A stretch of DNA of 64,000 nucleotides from Undaria pinnatifida (lineage: Eukaryota > Sar > Phaeophyceae > Laminariales > Alariaceae). Shown here piece after piece: positions 1 to 10,313 of this stretch. Under the pieces are notes generated by a model. That model was not told where the DNA came from. It was given only the letters and a program-made list of their open reading frames with translations, and did no database searches. Numbering within the stretch: position 1 is the stretch's first letter; every line of letters starts with the position of its first letter. The translations under genes were made by a program, and so were the position numbers. The stretch covers positions 4,953,465 to 5,017,464 of the forward strand of contig JABAKD010000027.1 of assembly GCA_012845835.1 (NCBI GenBank). Direction: 5' to 3'.

Positions 1-3000
1 CCGTAGGTATCTACAGGCTGATTCATGTTAAAAGCCTGAAATTCTCTCCCCACGAATGCCGCTCGCAATATCTAGTCAAAGAGTATATTTTGTATCATAC
101 TGATCCCCATGACCAGTGGAAGAGGGTGAAATGGTCAGTTATTTGTTAACGGCCTCGGGCTGTCTCTAGGAGCGAATCTCGTATCGACCAATGACAGACC
201 TTCTGATTTTTCAATGATATTCACGCATTTTCCAAGCGAGGGCGAAAAACAAACTGCTTCGCATTTTGCACGAACTTGTTGGAGACACTCCAAGGCATGT
301 CTGTAGCAATTTTCGCACAAAATCTCGAATATCTGACCTGCCCTATGTTCAATATTGAGAAGAATCTAGCAAAAAAAAAGGATCGTACACTAAAACCAAT
401 TCACTTCAAGGAAATGACGTTTTTTACTCATTTTTACGCGCAAAAGTCCACTGCCCACGCCGGTTCTGAGAGATAGACCCTGAATTTTTGCACAAGGGCT
501 CTACATGCCCATCCCGAGGCCTGACCTCCGGGGGGGGGGTTCTTTTTCTTATTTTCCCCAAAAATATTGATGTTTGGTCTAAGATGGTCCACATTTTTCA
601 TAAAATCTTACTTGACTAAAAATCAAGCAAAAAGAAAACAAAAACGACCGGTGAGGTCTTCGCAACGGCACATAGAAGACGTGTGAAAAACCTAACGGTC
701 TGAATCGGAAAAACGGCGGGGACATTCGCCGGAGAATACAGTTCGGGCTTTTTACTTGAACCAGCCTGTAGCGTAGAGCCACCCGGGTCCCTTGCTGTGC
801 TGTATGCTTCCTTCAAGGAGTTTACCGTCGTTTTTCTTTCGTTTGATTTCGTGCTTGTTATTTTTATTGTTTTATAGTCTATATAGTTTAGTTCATCGCT
901 TCGGGTGTACGTGCGCGTGCCCATCTGTGCCCTGGTTGGTTTTTTTTTTTGTTTTCTTTCGGCAACCCCCGTTGCTGGTGAGTCCTTCGTGGCGAGACAA
1001 GTGCTACGATGGAGGGAGCGCTTGTTGGCTAAACCACTTTCTCACTGACAGTGCAGGGCTCCTTGACTCATAATCGTCGAAAAGTCGTTCTTGCTTTACA
1101 ATGCATACCTGGTATTGTACTTCGTATTATTTTGTACCTACTGTAGGCAATGGGTCTATCCATCGAGTTGCGTTGCGCTTTGGGTTTAGTCTATTAATAT
1201 TTCACTTTTTTGGTGGGGCAAAGAGCTCTCTCTTGAAGTAATCAAACACCCTCACTCAGAGAAAAAACAAATGCTTCACATCTACCGTTGTGAATTACAG
1301 TAGTAGCATGTCATGTGTCGTCAGTCTGTACGTACTACCTTACTGCATTCCTTCCTGATGTATTCTTCCCTCCAGAGATGTTGGAGTCTATCCTGTGGCC
1401 TGGGACTGGGTTCTGGCGACGACTTAAGATGAGAAGACCAGCAAAGGTGCTGTGAGGATCGTCGCCCAAATTTTAAACTCGCCATGCTTTCGGTTGTATA
1501 TACACGTCCGATTTTCAACCATAAGTCGTTGTTATCAATCGGTACCTGATCGACAGCTGCTTTGCAAGGATATCAGAAACTAAAACGGCACAAGGATTGA
1601 GCCAGAACCGATTCTACCGACTTTGAAAAAAACGAATGGAAACGGATTTTAGTTTTGAGGTGGCGAGAGCACGGCACTACCTGTGCACGATAAGAATATC
1701 GCAAACCCTAACTCTAACCCTAACAACAACCCAGTCAACCATTGTTTTTGCTACTATTTTTCATGTCCGTCTTCAACTCTAACCCTCTGTTGAGGATAGG
1801 TGTTTTAGACTACCACCCACGAGTATCGAGGCAATGTTCAGTAGCATTGATTGGTTCACTGCTGTACTCGTTGTCGTAGCAGAACTAGAAAGTAACGTAT
1901 GAACGTTACACCTGAACCGGAACTTTCTTGGAAGAATTGTTCTAAAAAAGCGGCGGGATTGCCACCTATTCGGCTACTGCTGTATAGTGTAGTTGGAGAA
2001 GATCGTATCGTATCAGGTAGTCGAGTTCTCGAAGTCAGAGGCTTCTGTAAGAAGTAGTGCTCTGGAAGCTGAGACGGATGATGCGGGTGGCCCCACCCCA
2101 TTCACTCCTCACTCCTCGTTCCTCGCTCTTCTCTCATCCTTATATTTTTCCTCGTCAGTTTTCAGTGTCCCCTGAACTTTGGATACATTTTTTTTTGTTT
2201 TTTTTATCCTCCGGCGGATGGGGAAAAATAAAGCTTTAGCTCACCACACTTCCAGGTATTTTCATACGCGTCGTGTGTCGATTTAACTCAGTTGCTTTCG
2301 CAGCCCAACGCTAGCTGGCGCACCCTTCGGGTCCCATTGTAGGTATAGCGTAAGCAGTTCATTGTTCTCAAGTGTTTCTTTTCTTGGCCAAAAGCGCCCG
2401 TTAAAACATCAACATATTTCTGCTTTGTGCATCTTGCACGCTCCTTCGGTTAGCTTAATTGCTGCCAGCGCCAGCCTCTGCGACCACGCCAGGTCGTATC
2501 GTCACATACGCCAATACCCTCACCGTGGTAGCCAATGTTTGGTGCTGCTGATAACCTGCCTCGTCTCGTGCATACACACAGACAGTGTGAGTCAACCATG
2601 GTGTCCAATAAGTGGTAAGGTCTACTGGAGGTGGCCAATATATCGAGAATATGGTCGGCATATAGTCTATAGACTAGTCTACGCTTTTACTTTTTATTAA
2701 GAAACAGATCTAACCTTGGCCATAATCCCCAACGCCAACCCTGCCTAACCCAATCTAGCACAGCCAACCAACGTAGGGCAGCCTCCTTCGCCTCGTACGA
2801 CCTGGTCCGGTTGTAAAGCTGACGTTCACTTGACAAGCCTTATCTCTTGAACGGTGATGAATTGGGGAATACTACTTGTACACATACCCTGATCAGCCAA
2901 TCAACGCGCAGCTTCACAGTTAATATCAGCCCGAGCCGGTGCATTCCGGTCCTTCTCCTGAATCCTAAACATTAATCAAGTCATTTCTGTACATAACTCA

Positions 3001-3500
3001 GGTCGTTTGGTGCGTTAAAAAAACAAAATTAGACTATTTTTGAGGAAATGCAACGAGATTACACAAAATCAGGCATTCGAAAAAAAAATCGCAGCCACAG
3101 ACAGCATGTATGTCCATTGCACAGCGAGAGCATGCCCTCTAAGTTTCGTCAAGTTATCCTGTGTTTTCCTTCAAACCCCGCTCGTCGTTTCTTAAAAAAT
3201 CGGAAATCTTTTTTCGCAGCTCAACTTGTACGGGGGGGTTTCCTGAAATTTTGACACGCGGTTCGGAGCGCTTTGTGCTAGGACTTCACGCGCTGACAAA
3301 ATAAAAAAAATAAGAAATCACTGATATTTTGGCAATTGTTTTTTTCTGTTATTTTATTCAAAATGACCGTGGCCTGTTTCCTCCGATTGTTATTTTGGTC
3401 AGCGCGTAACATTTTGATCCAACCCCTCCCCTGCCTCAACGCAAATTTTCATGCCGAAATTTCAGTGATGAACAAACACTACCAGGTATTTGACTTCGGC
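1..3500. other. Repeat-rich noncoding stretch, no gene recognised
   Basis: No reading frame here resembles a known protein and no chain of frames with splice sites could be built. Visible structure: short telomere-like CCCTAA copies at about 1702-1725, a segment near 995-1065 related in inverted orientation to 23570-23620, and the dispersed repeat at 2195-2285 listed separately. The rest is AT/GC-mixed DNA with homopolymer runs. The frames of 60-110 codons are of the length expected by chance. Confidence 0.5.
2195..2285 (+). repeat. Dispersed repeat family D, copy 1
   Basis: About 90 bp containing TCCTCCGGCGGATGGGGAAA followed by an AAGCTT-containing stretch and a CGTGTGTCGATTT end. The same sequence occurs inverted at 24540-24640 and its first part again inverted near 54605-54660. 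The CCGGCGG core sits at the edge of all three copies, so this is probably one terminus of a decayed mobile element. Confidence 0.6.
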
Positions 3501-3513
3501 CGGAATTTCGTAT

Positions 3514-3534
3514 GGGTTAGGGTTAGGGTTAGGG
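3514..3534 (+). repeat. Interstitial telomere-like (TTAGGG)3
   Basis: Three exact GGGTTA units plus GGG, followed by a one-base variant (GGGTCA). It is too short to be a chromosome end and is best read as an interstitial telomere-type tract. The motif matches the telomere repeat used by many algae and animals. Confidence 0.75.
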
Positions 3535-3819
3535 TCAGTGAGGATGGTTGAATAAGGACAATAATGCCAGACACCCGGGTCGAACTTCGTAAAACTGAGC
3601 TGCGAAAACTCATTCCGCTGTTGAATTTGACTCTAAACCGGACCAGCTCGTACATGACACAGTTTGCCTCAACCGTTTTATCGAATAAGTGATGATCTCC
3701 ACAATATGAGTACGCCGAACTTTCAAAGAAGGTTGATACGCAAGGTTCCCCTTCGGGAGGTGGACACGTGCCTCCCGGGGGCGACGCAAGTCGAATGATT
3801 ACAACTGATGATGAAGTAT

Positions 3820-4479
3820 TTATGCAGAAGGTGTATATCGGAGGGATGCGTAGTGGAAAGAATGTGGATAATATAAGATATCACAGATATTTGGAGGAGG
3901 AGGGTTGGGATATTGCTGAGGCCCGGTGTGATAAGTTATTCGAAAGTCCACTCCGTATAACTGCGTGGCAGCAATTAGTTCTACGTTTGTAGCATACGCG
4001 TAAGGCTGTGACATGAAGTGGAGATACTCTTCAACACTCGAATATGTAGTAGGTTGAGATTCAGCGACTTCCACAAGTTCTTGATTTGCTCCAGCTAAGA
4101 TGCTGTCGTGGAAAGTGTTGAAACCTGATCCTGGGATAACGGTGTACAAATTGGTTGTGATGTGGGCAATAATATGTGCACGGACGATGTGATGTAAAGC
4201 TGGGTTGTTGTGCACACGACGCGAGATACATCTTAATAAACATGCACCATCACCAATCTCGGGAATAATGGACCATTGACCAGAACTGTTATTGTTGCCG
4301 CTGTTGTTGTCTTGATCATTTTCGCTGTCTGATGGGTTTGTACTGGTGTCGCTGCTGTTAGAGGAATCATTGGTGTCAATTTGTTGTGTGTTTTCTGTGT
4401 CCAGTATTTTTCCCCGCGCGCTTAAACAGTTAAACAGTTTATACCGATGTTTGTTGCCGATATAGTCTGTTGTGTGCAC
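3820..4479 (-). CDS. OTU-type cysteine protease domain protein
   Basis: This 219-residue open frame reads as an OTU-family deubiquitinase-like cysteine protease. The OTU signature is visible at residues 76-84 (GDGACLLRC), with the predicted catalytic Asp77 and nucleophile Cys80. The partner histidine is His209 in a YPHSFHYASL context followed by the usual Tyr. Between them lie the helical segment and the ELIAATQLYGVDFRI strand region typical of the fold. Residues 30-68 are a low-complexity Asn/Ser/Asp linker. The frame has no ATG near its upstream end (it opens at a GTG inside the adjacent tandem repeat), so the first coding exon or true start lies elsewhere or the 5' end is frameshifted. OTU domains occur both in host deubiquitinases and inside eukaryotic transposons. 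The tandem monomers directly upstream favour a mobile-element origin, but no reverse transcriptase or helicase is adjacent. Confidence 0.7.
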   Translation of the reverse strand: MHTTDYIGNKHRYKLFNCLSARGKILDTENTQQIDTNDSSNSSDTSTNPSDSENDQDNNSGNNNSSGQWSIIPEIGDGACLLRCISRRVHNNPALHHIVRAHIIAHITTNLYTVIPGSGFNTFHDSILAGANQELVEVAESQPTTYSSVEEYLHFMSQPYAYATNVELIAATQLYGVDFRITYHTGPQQYPNPPPPNICDILYYPHSFHYASLRYTPSA

Positions 4480-6179
4480 ATCGTTACTTTTGCTTGAGTT
4501 GTGTTGCTACTTATATCTCTTTATACAGGTTTCGCTACTGCTGTATGGTAACCACCGTGTCAACTGTGAGGGAGAACTCACAGTAATGACATAGTTCACG
4601 TCGTTGCTCATATGACAATAAACTCTTAGAGTCTATGGACTACGTGCTGCTTGCTGGTGGTGCTCTATTGTAAAACCGCTGTGTATGTTCTTTTGATGAG
4701 AGTAAGGTCTTGTGTATTTCTTCTCCTCGGTCCATCCAGAAAAAAATCCCGTTCTCAATAAAATTTGATTTTTTATGATCTATATATTATTGCCGCTCTC
4801 TGCGGTTGCTTGCTGCTGCTGTGATCGTAGACAGTTTATACCGATGTTTGTTGCCGATATGGTCTGTTGTGTGCACATCGTTACTTTTGCTTGAGTTGTG
4901 TTGCTACTTTATATCTCTTTATACAGGTTTCGCTACTGCTGTATGGTAACCACCGCTCACAGTAATGACATAGTTCACGTCGTTGCTCATATGACAATAA
5001 ACTCTTAGAGTCTATGGACTACGTGCTGCTTGCTGGTGGTGCTCTATTGTAAAACCGCTGTGTATGTTCTTTTGATGAGAGTAAGGTCTTGTGTATTTCT
5101 TCTCCTCGGTCCATCCAGAAAAAAATCCCGTTCTCAATAAAATTTGATTTTTTATGATCTATATATTATTGCCGCTCTCTGCGGTTGCTTGCTGCTGCTG
5201 TGATCGTAGACAGTTTATACCGATGTTTGTTGCCGATATGGTCTGTTGTGTGCACATCGTTACTTTTGCTCGAGTTGTGTTGCTACTTTATATCTCTTTA
5301 TACAGGTTACGCTACTGCTGTATGGTAACCACCGTGTCAATTGTGAGGGAGAACTCACAGTAATGACATAGTTCACGTCGTTGCTCATATGACAATAAAC
5401 TCTTAGAGTCTATGGACTACGTGCTGCTTGCTGGTGGTGCTCTATTGTAAAACCGCTGTGTATGTTCTTTTGATGAGAGTAAGGTCTTGTGTATTTCTTC
5501 TCCTCGGTCCATCCAGAAAAAAATCCCGTTCTCAATAAAATTTGATTTTTTATGATCTATATATTATTGCCGCTCTCTGCGGTTGCTTGCTGCTGCTGTG
5601 ATCGTAGACAGTTTATACCGATGTTTGTTGCCGATATGGTCTGTTGTGTGCACATCGTTACTTTTGCTCGAGTTGTGTTGCTACTTTATATCTCTTTATA
5701 CAGGTTACGCTACTGCTGTATGGTAACCACCGTGTCAATTGTGAGGGAGAACTCACAGTAATGACATAGTTCACGTCGTTGCTCATATGACAATAAACTC
5801 TTAGAGTCTATGGACTACGTGCTGCTTGCTGGTGGTGCTCTATTGTAAAACCGCTGTGTATGTTCTTTTGATGAGAGTAAGGTCTTGTGTATTTCTTCTC
5901 CTCGGTCCATCCAGAAAAAAATCCCGTTCTCAATAAAATTTGATTTTTTATGATCTATATATTATTGCCGCTCTCTGCGGTTGCTTGCTGCTGCTGTGAT
6001 CGTAGACAGTTTATACCGATGTTTGTTGCCGATATGGTCTGTTGTGTGCACATCGTTACTTTTGCTCGAGTTGTGTTGCTACTTTATATCTCTTTATACA
6101 GGTTACGCTACTGCTGTATGGTAACCACCGTGTCAATTGTGAGGGAGAACTCACAGTAATGACATAGTTCACGTCGTTG
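4434..6179 (-). repeat. Tandem array of ~398-bp monomers upstream of the OTU frame
   Basis: Monomers start at about 4434, 4831, 5210, 5608 and 6006, giving spacings of 397, 379, 398 and 398; the last is cut off at 6179. The second monomer lacks about 19 bp, and the first (next to the OTU frame) is the most diverged. The 69-residue frame at 5154, 5552 and 5950 is identical in all three, so the outer monomers are nearly or fully identical. On the minus strand every monomer carries the TATA-like TATAAAGAGATATAAAG roughly 40 bp before an ACGATG. The array therefore looks like repeated promoter/leader DNA feeding into the OTU reading frame. Confidence 0.85.
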
Positions 6180-7690
6180 CAGCGGGTACATATACACCGC
6201 GCCCGCGTCTAGCAGTGCGGGAAAATTCTCTCGCAAATACATTTTGATGCCACCCCGATGTACGTGCGAGGACTAAAGTTCCACCGTGTGTGTAGTGTGT
6301 GGTTGCTCGGGGACAGAAGTGTCTCATACCCCGCAAAATAGAGCCAGTTTCGGCGGCTTTCCGCGGCCATAACTCGCGCCACGGACGTCCCATGAGCCCG
6401 GCACACGGCTGATAATATACCGACGGGTAGTCTGATCGCATTGCAGAAGAAAGCACACCAAAAAACTCTGCGCCGGCGGAGAAAAAGGGACGGACTAGGC
6501 AAAAAAAGCAAAAAGGTACATATGCATTTACTCAAAATCGATGCCGCAGCTCACATGACCACCCACGTGGGCTGGAGGGAGTAGAGAAATCGCTGTTGAA
6601 GAAAGCAAGGAGATCGCAGAGAGGGTCCCCTGGGCACTATTAATAGGTGGACTATTAACAGTGGGTAGAGCCTGTCTACGTTACCTCGAGCTACCTTGAC
6701 TACCTTGTGTTCTGTTCTTGTTCTTGTTATTGTGTATGAATCGCCTGCTCCATTCCCCTCTGGGGGTAACGTGTCAGAGCTTTTGCTTTGGCCCTACACG
6801 TACTATAATATCTGTTTTCCGTTTGGCGAGGATGTCGATATGGACACCGCCATCCAAGAGACAGAAAGTAGAGGACGGACCAGGCAGCAATGTTCGTAAC
6901 ACTCTTCTTCTAGTACTCGTAGTTGCATTCGGAACCCAGTTTAGGTGCTGCCCCGACGCCGACTGGGTGGTGTTGTCCGCTTGGTTGCTGCGGTTTTGCT
7001 TGCCAAGTATTAGACTTCGGTTTTGTAGTCGGTACGGGGACGACGATGACGGTATTGACACCATTACTTCTCTGTAGTCAGCAACAGCAGTGCGCCGGTG
7101 ATAGACCATGCGCAATGCTTTGCTCCTACTCCTACAGTAGTAGTAGGGTCCCAATAGGGTTGCTGCCCCCGACGCTGTATGGTGTTATCTGCTGTGTTGC
7201 TATGAACAGTTGGTGGCCATCTGTTGTGCTCCGCTTTTTCTTTTTTTAGTCGTCCCGTCGTGTCTCCCTCTGTTTTTCCAATTGATTTTTCCTTCTTGTC
7301 TTGTTAGTTTCTTTCGTTTATTTTTTTACTGCAAAGTCTCGGGTGCTGGCTTCCACAACAGGTACGTATATGTACCTGGTACTACCACATATAGTTGTAT
7401 GTTTTTGTTTTTTGGCCTGCATGCTCATTGCGGTTGGCATTGCATGGCTAAAACCACCTTGCTTGCTGCATTTGCAAGGTGTATCTTTTTCTCGTAGTTT
7501 GTGACCGCAGAGCTCGCCTCCATAAGGCATCAGCACAGAAACTGGTTGTGCTGGATGTGGATGGATGTAAATGTCAGTTTAACGTGAAGTATACACCCAC
7601 CCACAACGAAATCGAGGTTGTTGTAACCAGGCGTTTAATTGCACGTACGTGCAAGATTTTCAGATTTGCACATAAACTCAAAACTGCCCC
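6180..7690. other. Noncoding stretch, no gene recognised
   Basis: Frames of 95-126 codons exist on both strands but overlap each other, lack family resemblance and have no convincing splice context. A short imperfect internal duplication (GTGCTGCCCCGACGCCGACT and a variant about 200 bp later) is visible between 6945 and 7190. Nothing else is recognised. Confidence 0.4.
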
Positions 7691-7842
7691 TGCCGACCTC
7701 GAGAGCAGACGTCGAGCCCCCCAAAGGGTGGGGTTAGGGTTAGGGTCAGGGTTAGGGCTAGGGCTAGGGTCAGGGTTAGGATCAGGTCTGGGGTCGGGTT
7801 GGTCTGGGCACCGCAGCCGTCGTTTTGTGCGGACCTGCACAT
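7691..7842 (+). repeat. Single unit of telomere-like satellite
   Basis: The unit begins with a CGACCTCGAG...GAGCCCCCCAAAGGG segment, continues with about 70 bp of TTAGGG variants (GGGTCA, GGGCTA, GGATCA) and ends in a GGTCTGGGC segment. The same order recurs in the multi-unit array at 41625-42535 inside the transporter intron. It is a solitary copy of that satellite. Confidence 0.75.
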
Positions 7843-8290
7843 AAGGAGCCGCTATACATAAATCGCTATTTAATTTACGTGCAAATCTAAAACACCTTGA
7901 ACGTACGTGCAACTTTGCGGGGGCTGGGCTGTCGTATACCTGGTATTGTGAATCACTGATCTACATTATACGTAATACGTGGTGTCCGCCTTCCCGTCTT
8001 TTCATGGATAGATAAATGTTGATGAGAATCTCATCTAAAACATGCATAATGAAAGAGAGAAGTAGATAAAAGGAGAAGATGTGGGGAAAGGAAATGGGCA
8101 AAAGGTTGGCGGAAGATACCCCTGCATTATGGTGCAATAATTCGACTTCATATTAGGTTTTTATATCATTAGGTACTACTACTGCTGCTTTATGGAAGGA
8201 TATTCGATTTACATCGGAACGGGATCTACGCTATGGTGTTGGAGGGCATAAATAATACGAAGTAATAGATAAATGAGTATTGCTCGTATA
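7843..8290. other. Noncoding stretch, nothing recognised
   Basis: No protein-like frame and no clear repeat. One exact TACCTGGTA motif lies near 7939. Confidence 0.4.
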
Positions 8291-8490
8291 TCGTGACCAT
8301 TGCTCGACCAGGTGAGCTCCCTCTACCAATATTTTTCCCAGTATTTTTCCTAGTATTTTTCCTTTTCCTTAGTTTTGCGCATTCCTTCCCTGAAGCATGT
8401 TTGTCCTTCTCCTTCTCTTTCCCTGAGCCAACTCAGATCCGGGATCACAAGCAGGCTCTTCTACCCCCTCCCCACAGCAGTACGAGCCTC
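8290..8490 (+). repeat. Dispersed repeat family A, 5' fragment
   Basis: A pyrimidine-rich segment ending in ATCACAAGCAGGCTCT followed by a C-rich tract and CCCCACA resembles the 5' part of the long family A copy at 30545-31330 (read on its minus strand). Only the 5' portion is present. Confidence 0.45.
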
Positions 8491-9035
8491 CCTTTTTTAT
8501 CGCGAGAAGACTCCTCCAGCACTTTCTTCCCACTTCGACTCGCGTAGAATTGTGCTTACCCGCTCTATAAAGCGCTCTCGGCAGTTGACGTCTGTCTCTA
8601 GAAAGAAAAAAATCCTACATACCAAGATTTAACCCCCAAACTCCAACCTGACCAGGTAGTATTAATAGTACTCCAGGTTAACTATGAATATTTTAAATAC
8701 ACGACTAGACCGGAAAGACCGGCCAATTTGCTGCTAAGAAACCAACCTGTGGGGGAGCAGCAGCTGCTCGTGAGTTTTGATCACGGCGGATGTGAACGTC
8801 GTATCGCTGTCATAGTACTACTGCCGTAGTTTTAGACAAGATACCGGTATACACAGGCCGCGACGAAAATGGCTCGACGTCTTTCGCGCGAACACAAAAA
8901 CGCACTTCTAATACTTTTGGAATTATCTCAGCATAATTTGAGCCTGGACCAAAGCAAGAAGAGTGTGTTTAGAAGGGGCAAATGCGCAGCGGACAGATGA
9001 GATAGATCCTTATTCTCGATATATAATAATACTTG

Positions 9036-9880
9036 TATATGCGACCTAAACCTGTTAACCCCCCCCCCCCCCAAACCTCCCCCCTTTCCCCTCCCCCCCC
9101 CTTTCTTTTTTCTCCCTCCCTCTTGCTCAAATGCCCCACCTAACATCGAAATCACCTCATTATCTTTCTAGAGCCATCCATGCCCCTGCTCCAATGCATC
9201 CCCCCCCCCCCCCAACGCCCCCTCCTTCCCCACCACCCGCACCATCGCCTAGACCTAGCACCACGCGAATAGCAAACCCCTATATATATGCGACCTAAAG
9301 CTGTTAAAAACCCTTTGCCCCCCCCCCCCCCCCCCCCCCCCCCCCGACCCCACCCCCTCGAACACTCCGCCCTCTCCTCCCTGGTTGCACGACTTACAGG
9401 ATATACATGATCAACTGGTGCATTCCTTCCAAAACCGTCAGATTTATCCCCTTGAAGGATTTACAGTTTCCACGCACAGATTGAGTTGCCCCGCCCGTTT
9501 CCCTACCCCCCCCCCCCCGCTCCCTCTTGTTCAAACCAATGCCCCCACGCCCTTAAAAACTCCGTCCTCCCGTCACCGGTTATACGACTTACAGGATACA
9601 CTTGACAATCTGATGCATTTCCTTCCGCGGCTGTCGAATTTTGTCCCCCTCAAAAACGGGTTTTATAGTTTCCGCGCACAGTACAGACTGATTAACATCA
9701 CCCTGTCGACCCTGACAGCTACACTGCTGTAGTTCCAAGGGGAGCCGCCGACCTATATCCTCTTAATGAGGACACACAACCCGTAATACGCGCGATCGGA
9801 GTATCACACACAGCTTGCAAAGATGAGTTTCGACAAAATCTTAATCTTCGATCTCACAGCTGGAGTGTAGCGTACTGGGT
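9036..9880 (+). repeat. Dispersed repeat family B with poly-C tracts, long copy
   Basis: This copy matches 18050-18606 over most of its length. It contains a GCGACCTAAA.CTGTTAA motif followed by C tracts (the longest, 9318-9345, is 28 C). A roughly 199-bp internal duplication starts at CGACTTACAGGATA (9389 and 9588). It ends in CTTGCAAAGATGAGTTTCGA. The C tracts differ in length between copies. The overlapping short frames are repeat-derived and not considered coding. Confidence 0.75.
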
Positions 9881-10027
9881 ACGACAACACAACAAAACAA
9901 GCCAGACCATAAAAAAACGGTCTATTATTTAAAAAAGAAAGATCAACTTCACTTGCTTCACCTTGAACTGCGACTACTGTCTGGTTTACTCTGTTTCAGT
10001 CTGATCGCAGAATTTGTATCTCTCTTG

Positions 10028-10170
10028 GATGAAGAATCAGCACGGAGTCTGGGTGTACTGATGTACTGGTGTTGTTGGGTGTGTGTGTGTGTGTTCTTCA
10101 CATTAAACCGTTCTTCTACTCGTCGACATCCAGCACACCCAGTGTCCGTACTGATTCTTCACCCTAGAAA
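10028..10170. repeat. Foldback around a GT microsatellite
   Basis: A 34-bp segment beginning GAAGAATCAGCACGG (10028-10061) recurs inverted at about 10128-10165, on either side of a (GT)n tract. The arrangement can fold into a hairpin. The right arm forms part of the duplicated segment below. Confidence 0.6.
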
Positions 10171-10313
10171 GATCAGCTCTGTGGTCACAAGCTACGACAC
10201 AGAGATAATGCATCGTAATGCATTCGACAACGCAATGTCATGCCCTAGTACTGGGTACGACAGGCACAACATACATACGTCAGCAACAGAAATACATTGG
10301 AAGAGAGAATACG
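10083..10313 (+). repeat. Near-identical 231-bp direct duplication, copy 1
   Basis: The sequence from the GT-rich start to GAGAGAATACG is the same as 12915-13149 except for one 4-bp GTAC insertion in the second copy. The sequence diverges abruptly on both sides. Such identity amid otherwise decayed repeats implies a recent duplication or an active element. Confidence 0.9.

Noticed and set aside
5154-6159. Identical 69-codon frame present three times
   Set aside because: The frame exists because the 398-bp monomers are identical. It is antisense to the TATA-like boxes and truncated in the diverged monomers.
4434-6179. CRISPR-like array
   Set aside because: Units are head-to-tail copies of about 398 bp with no unique spacers; this is a tandem monomer array.
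3820-6179. Integrated large DNA virus as the source of the OTU gene
   Set aside because: Algal viruses can encode OTU-like proteins, but no other virus-like gene lies in the window and the neighbouring DNA is ordinary host repeats.
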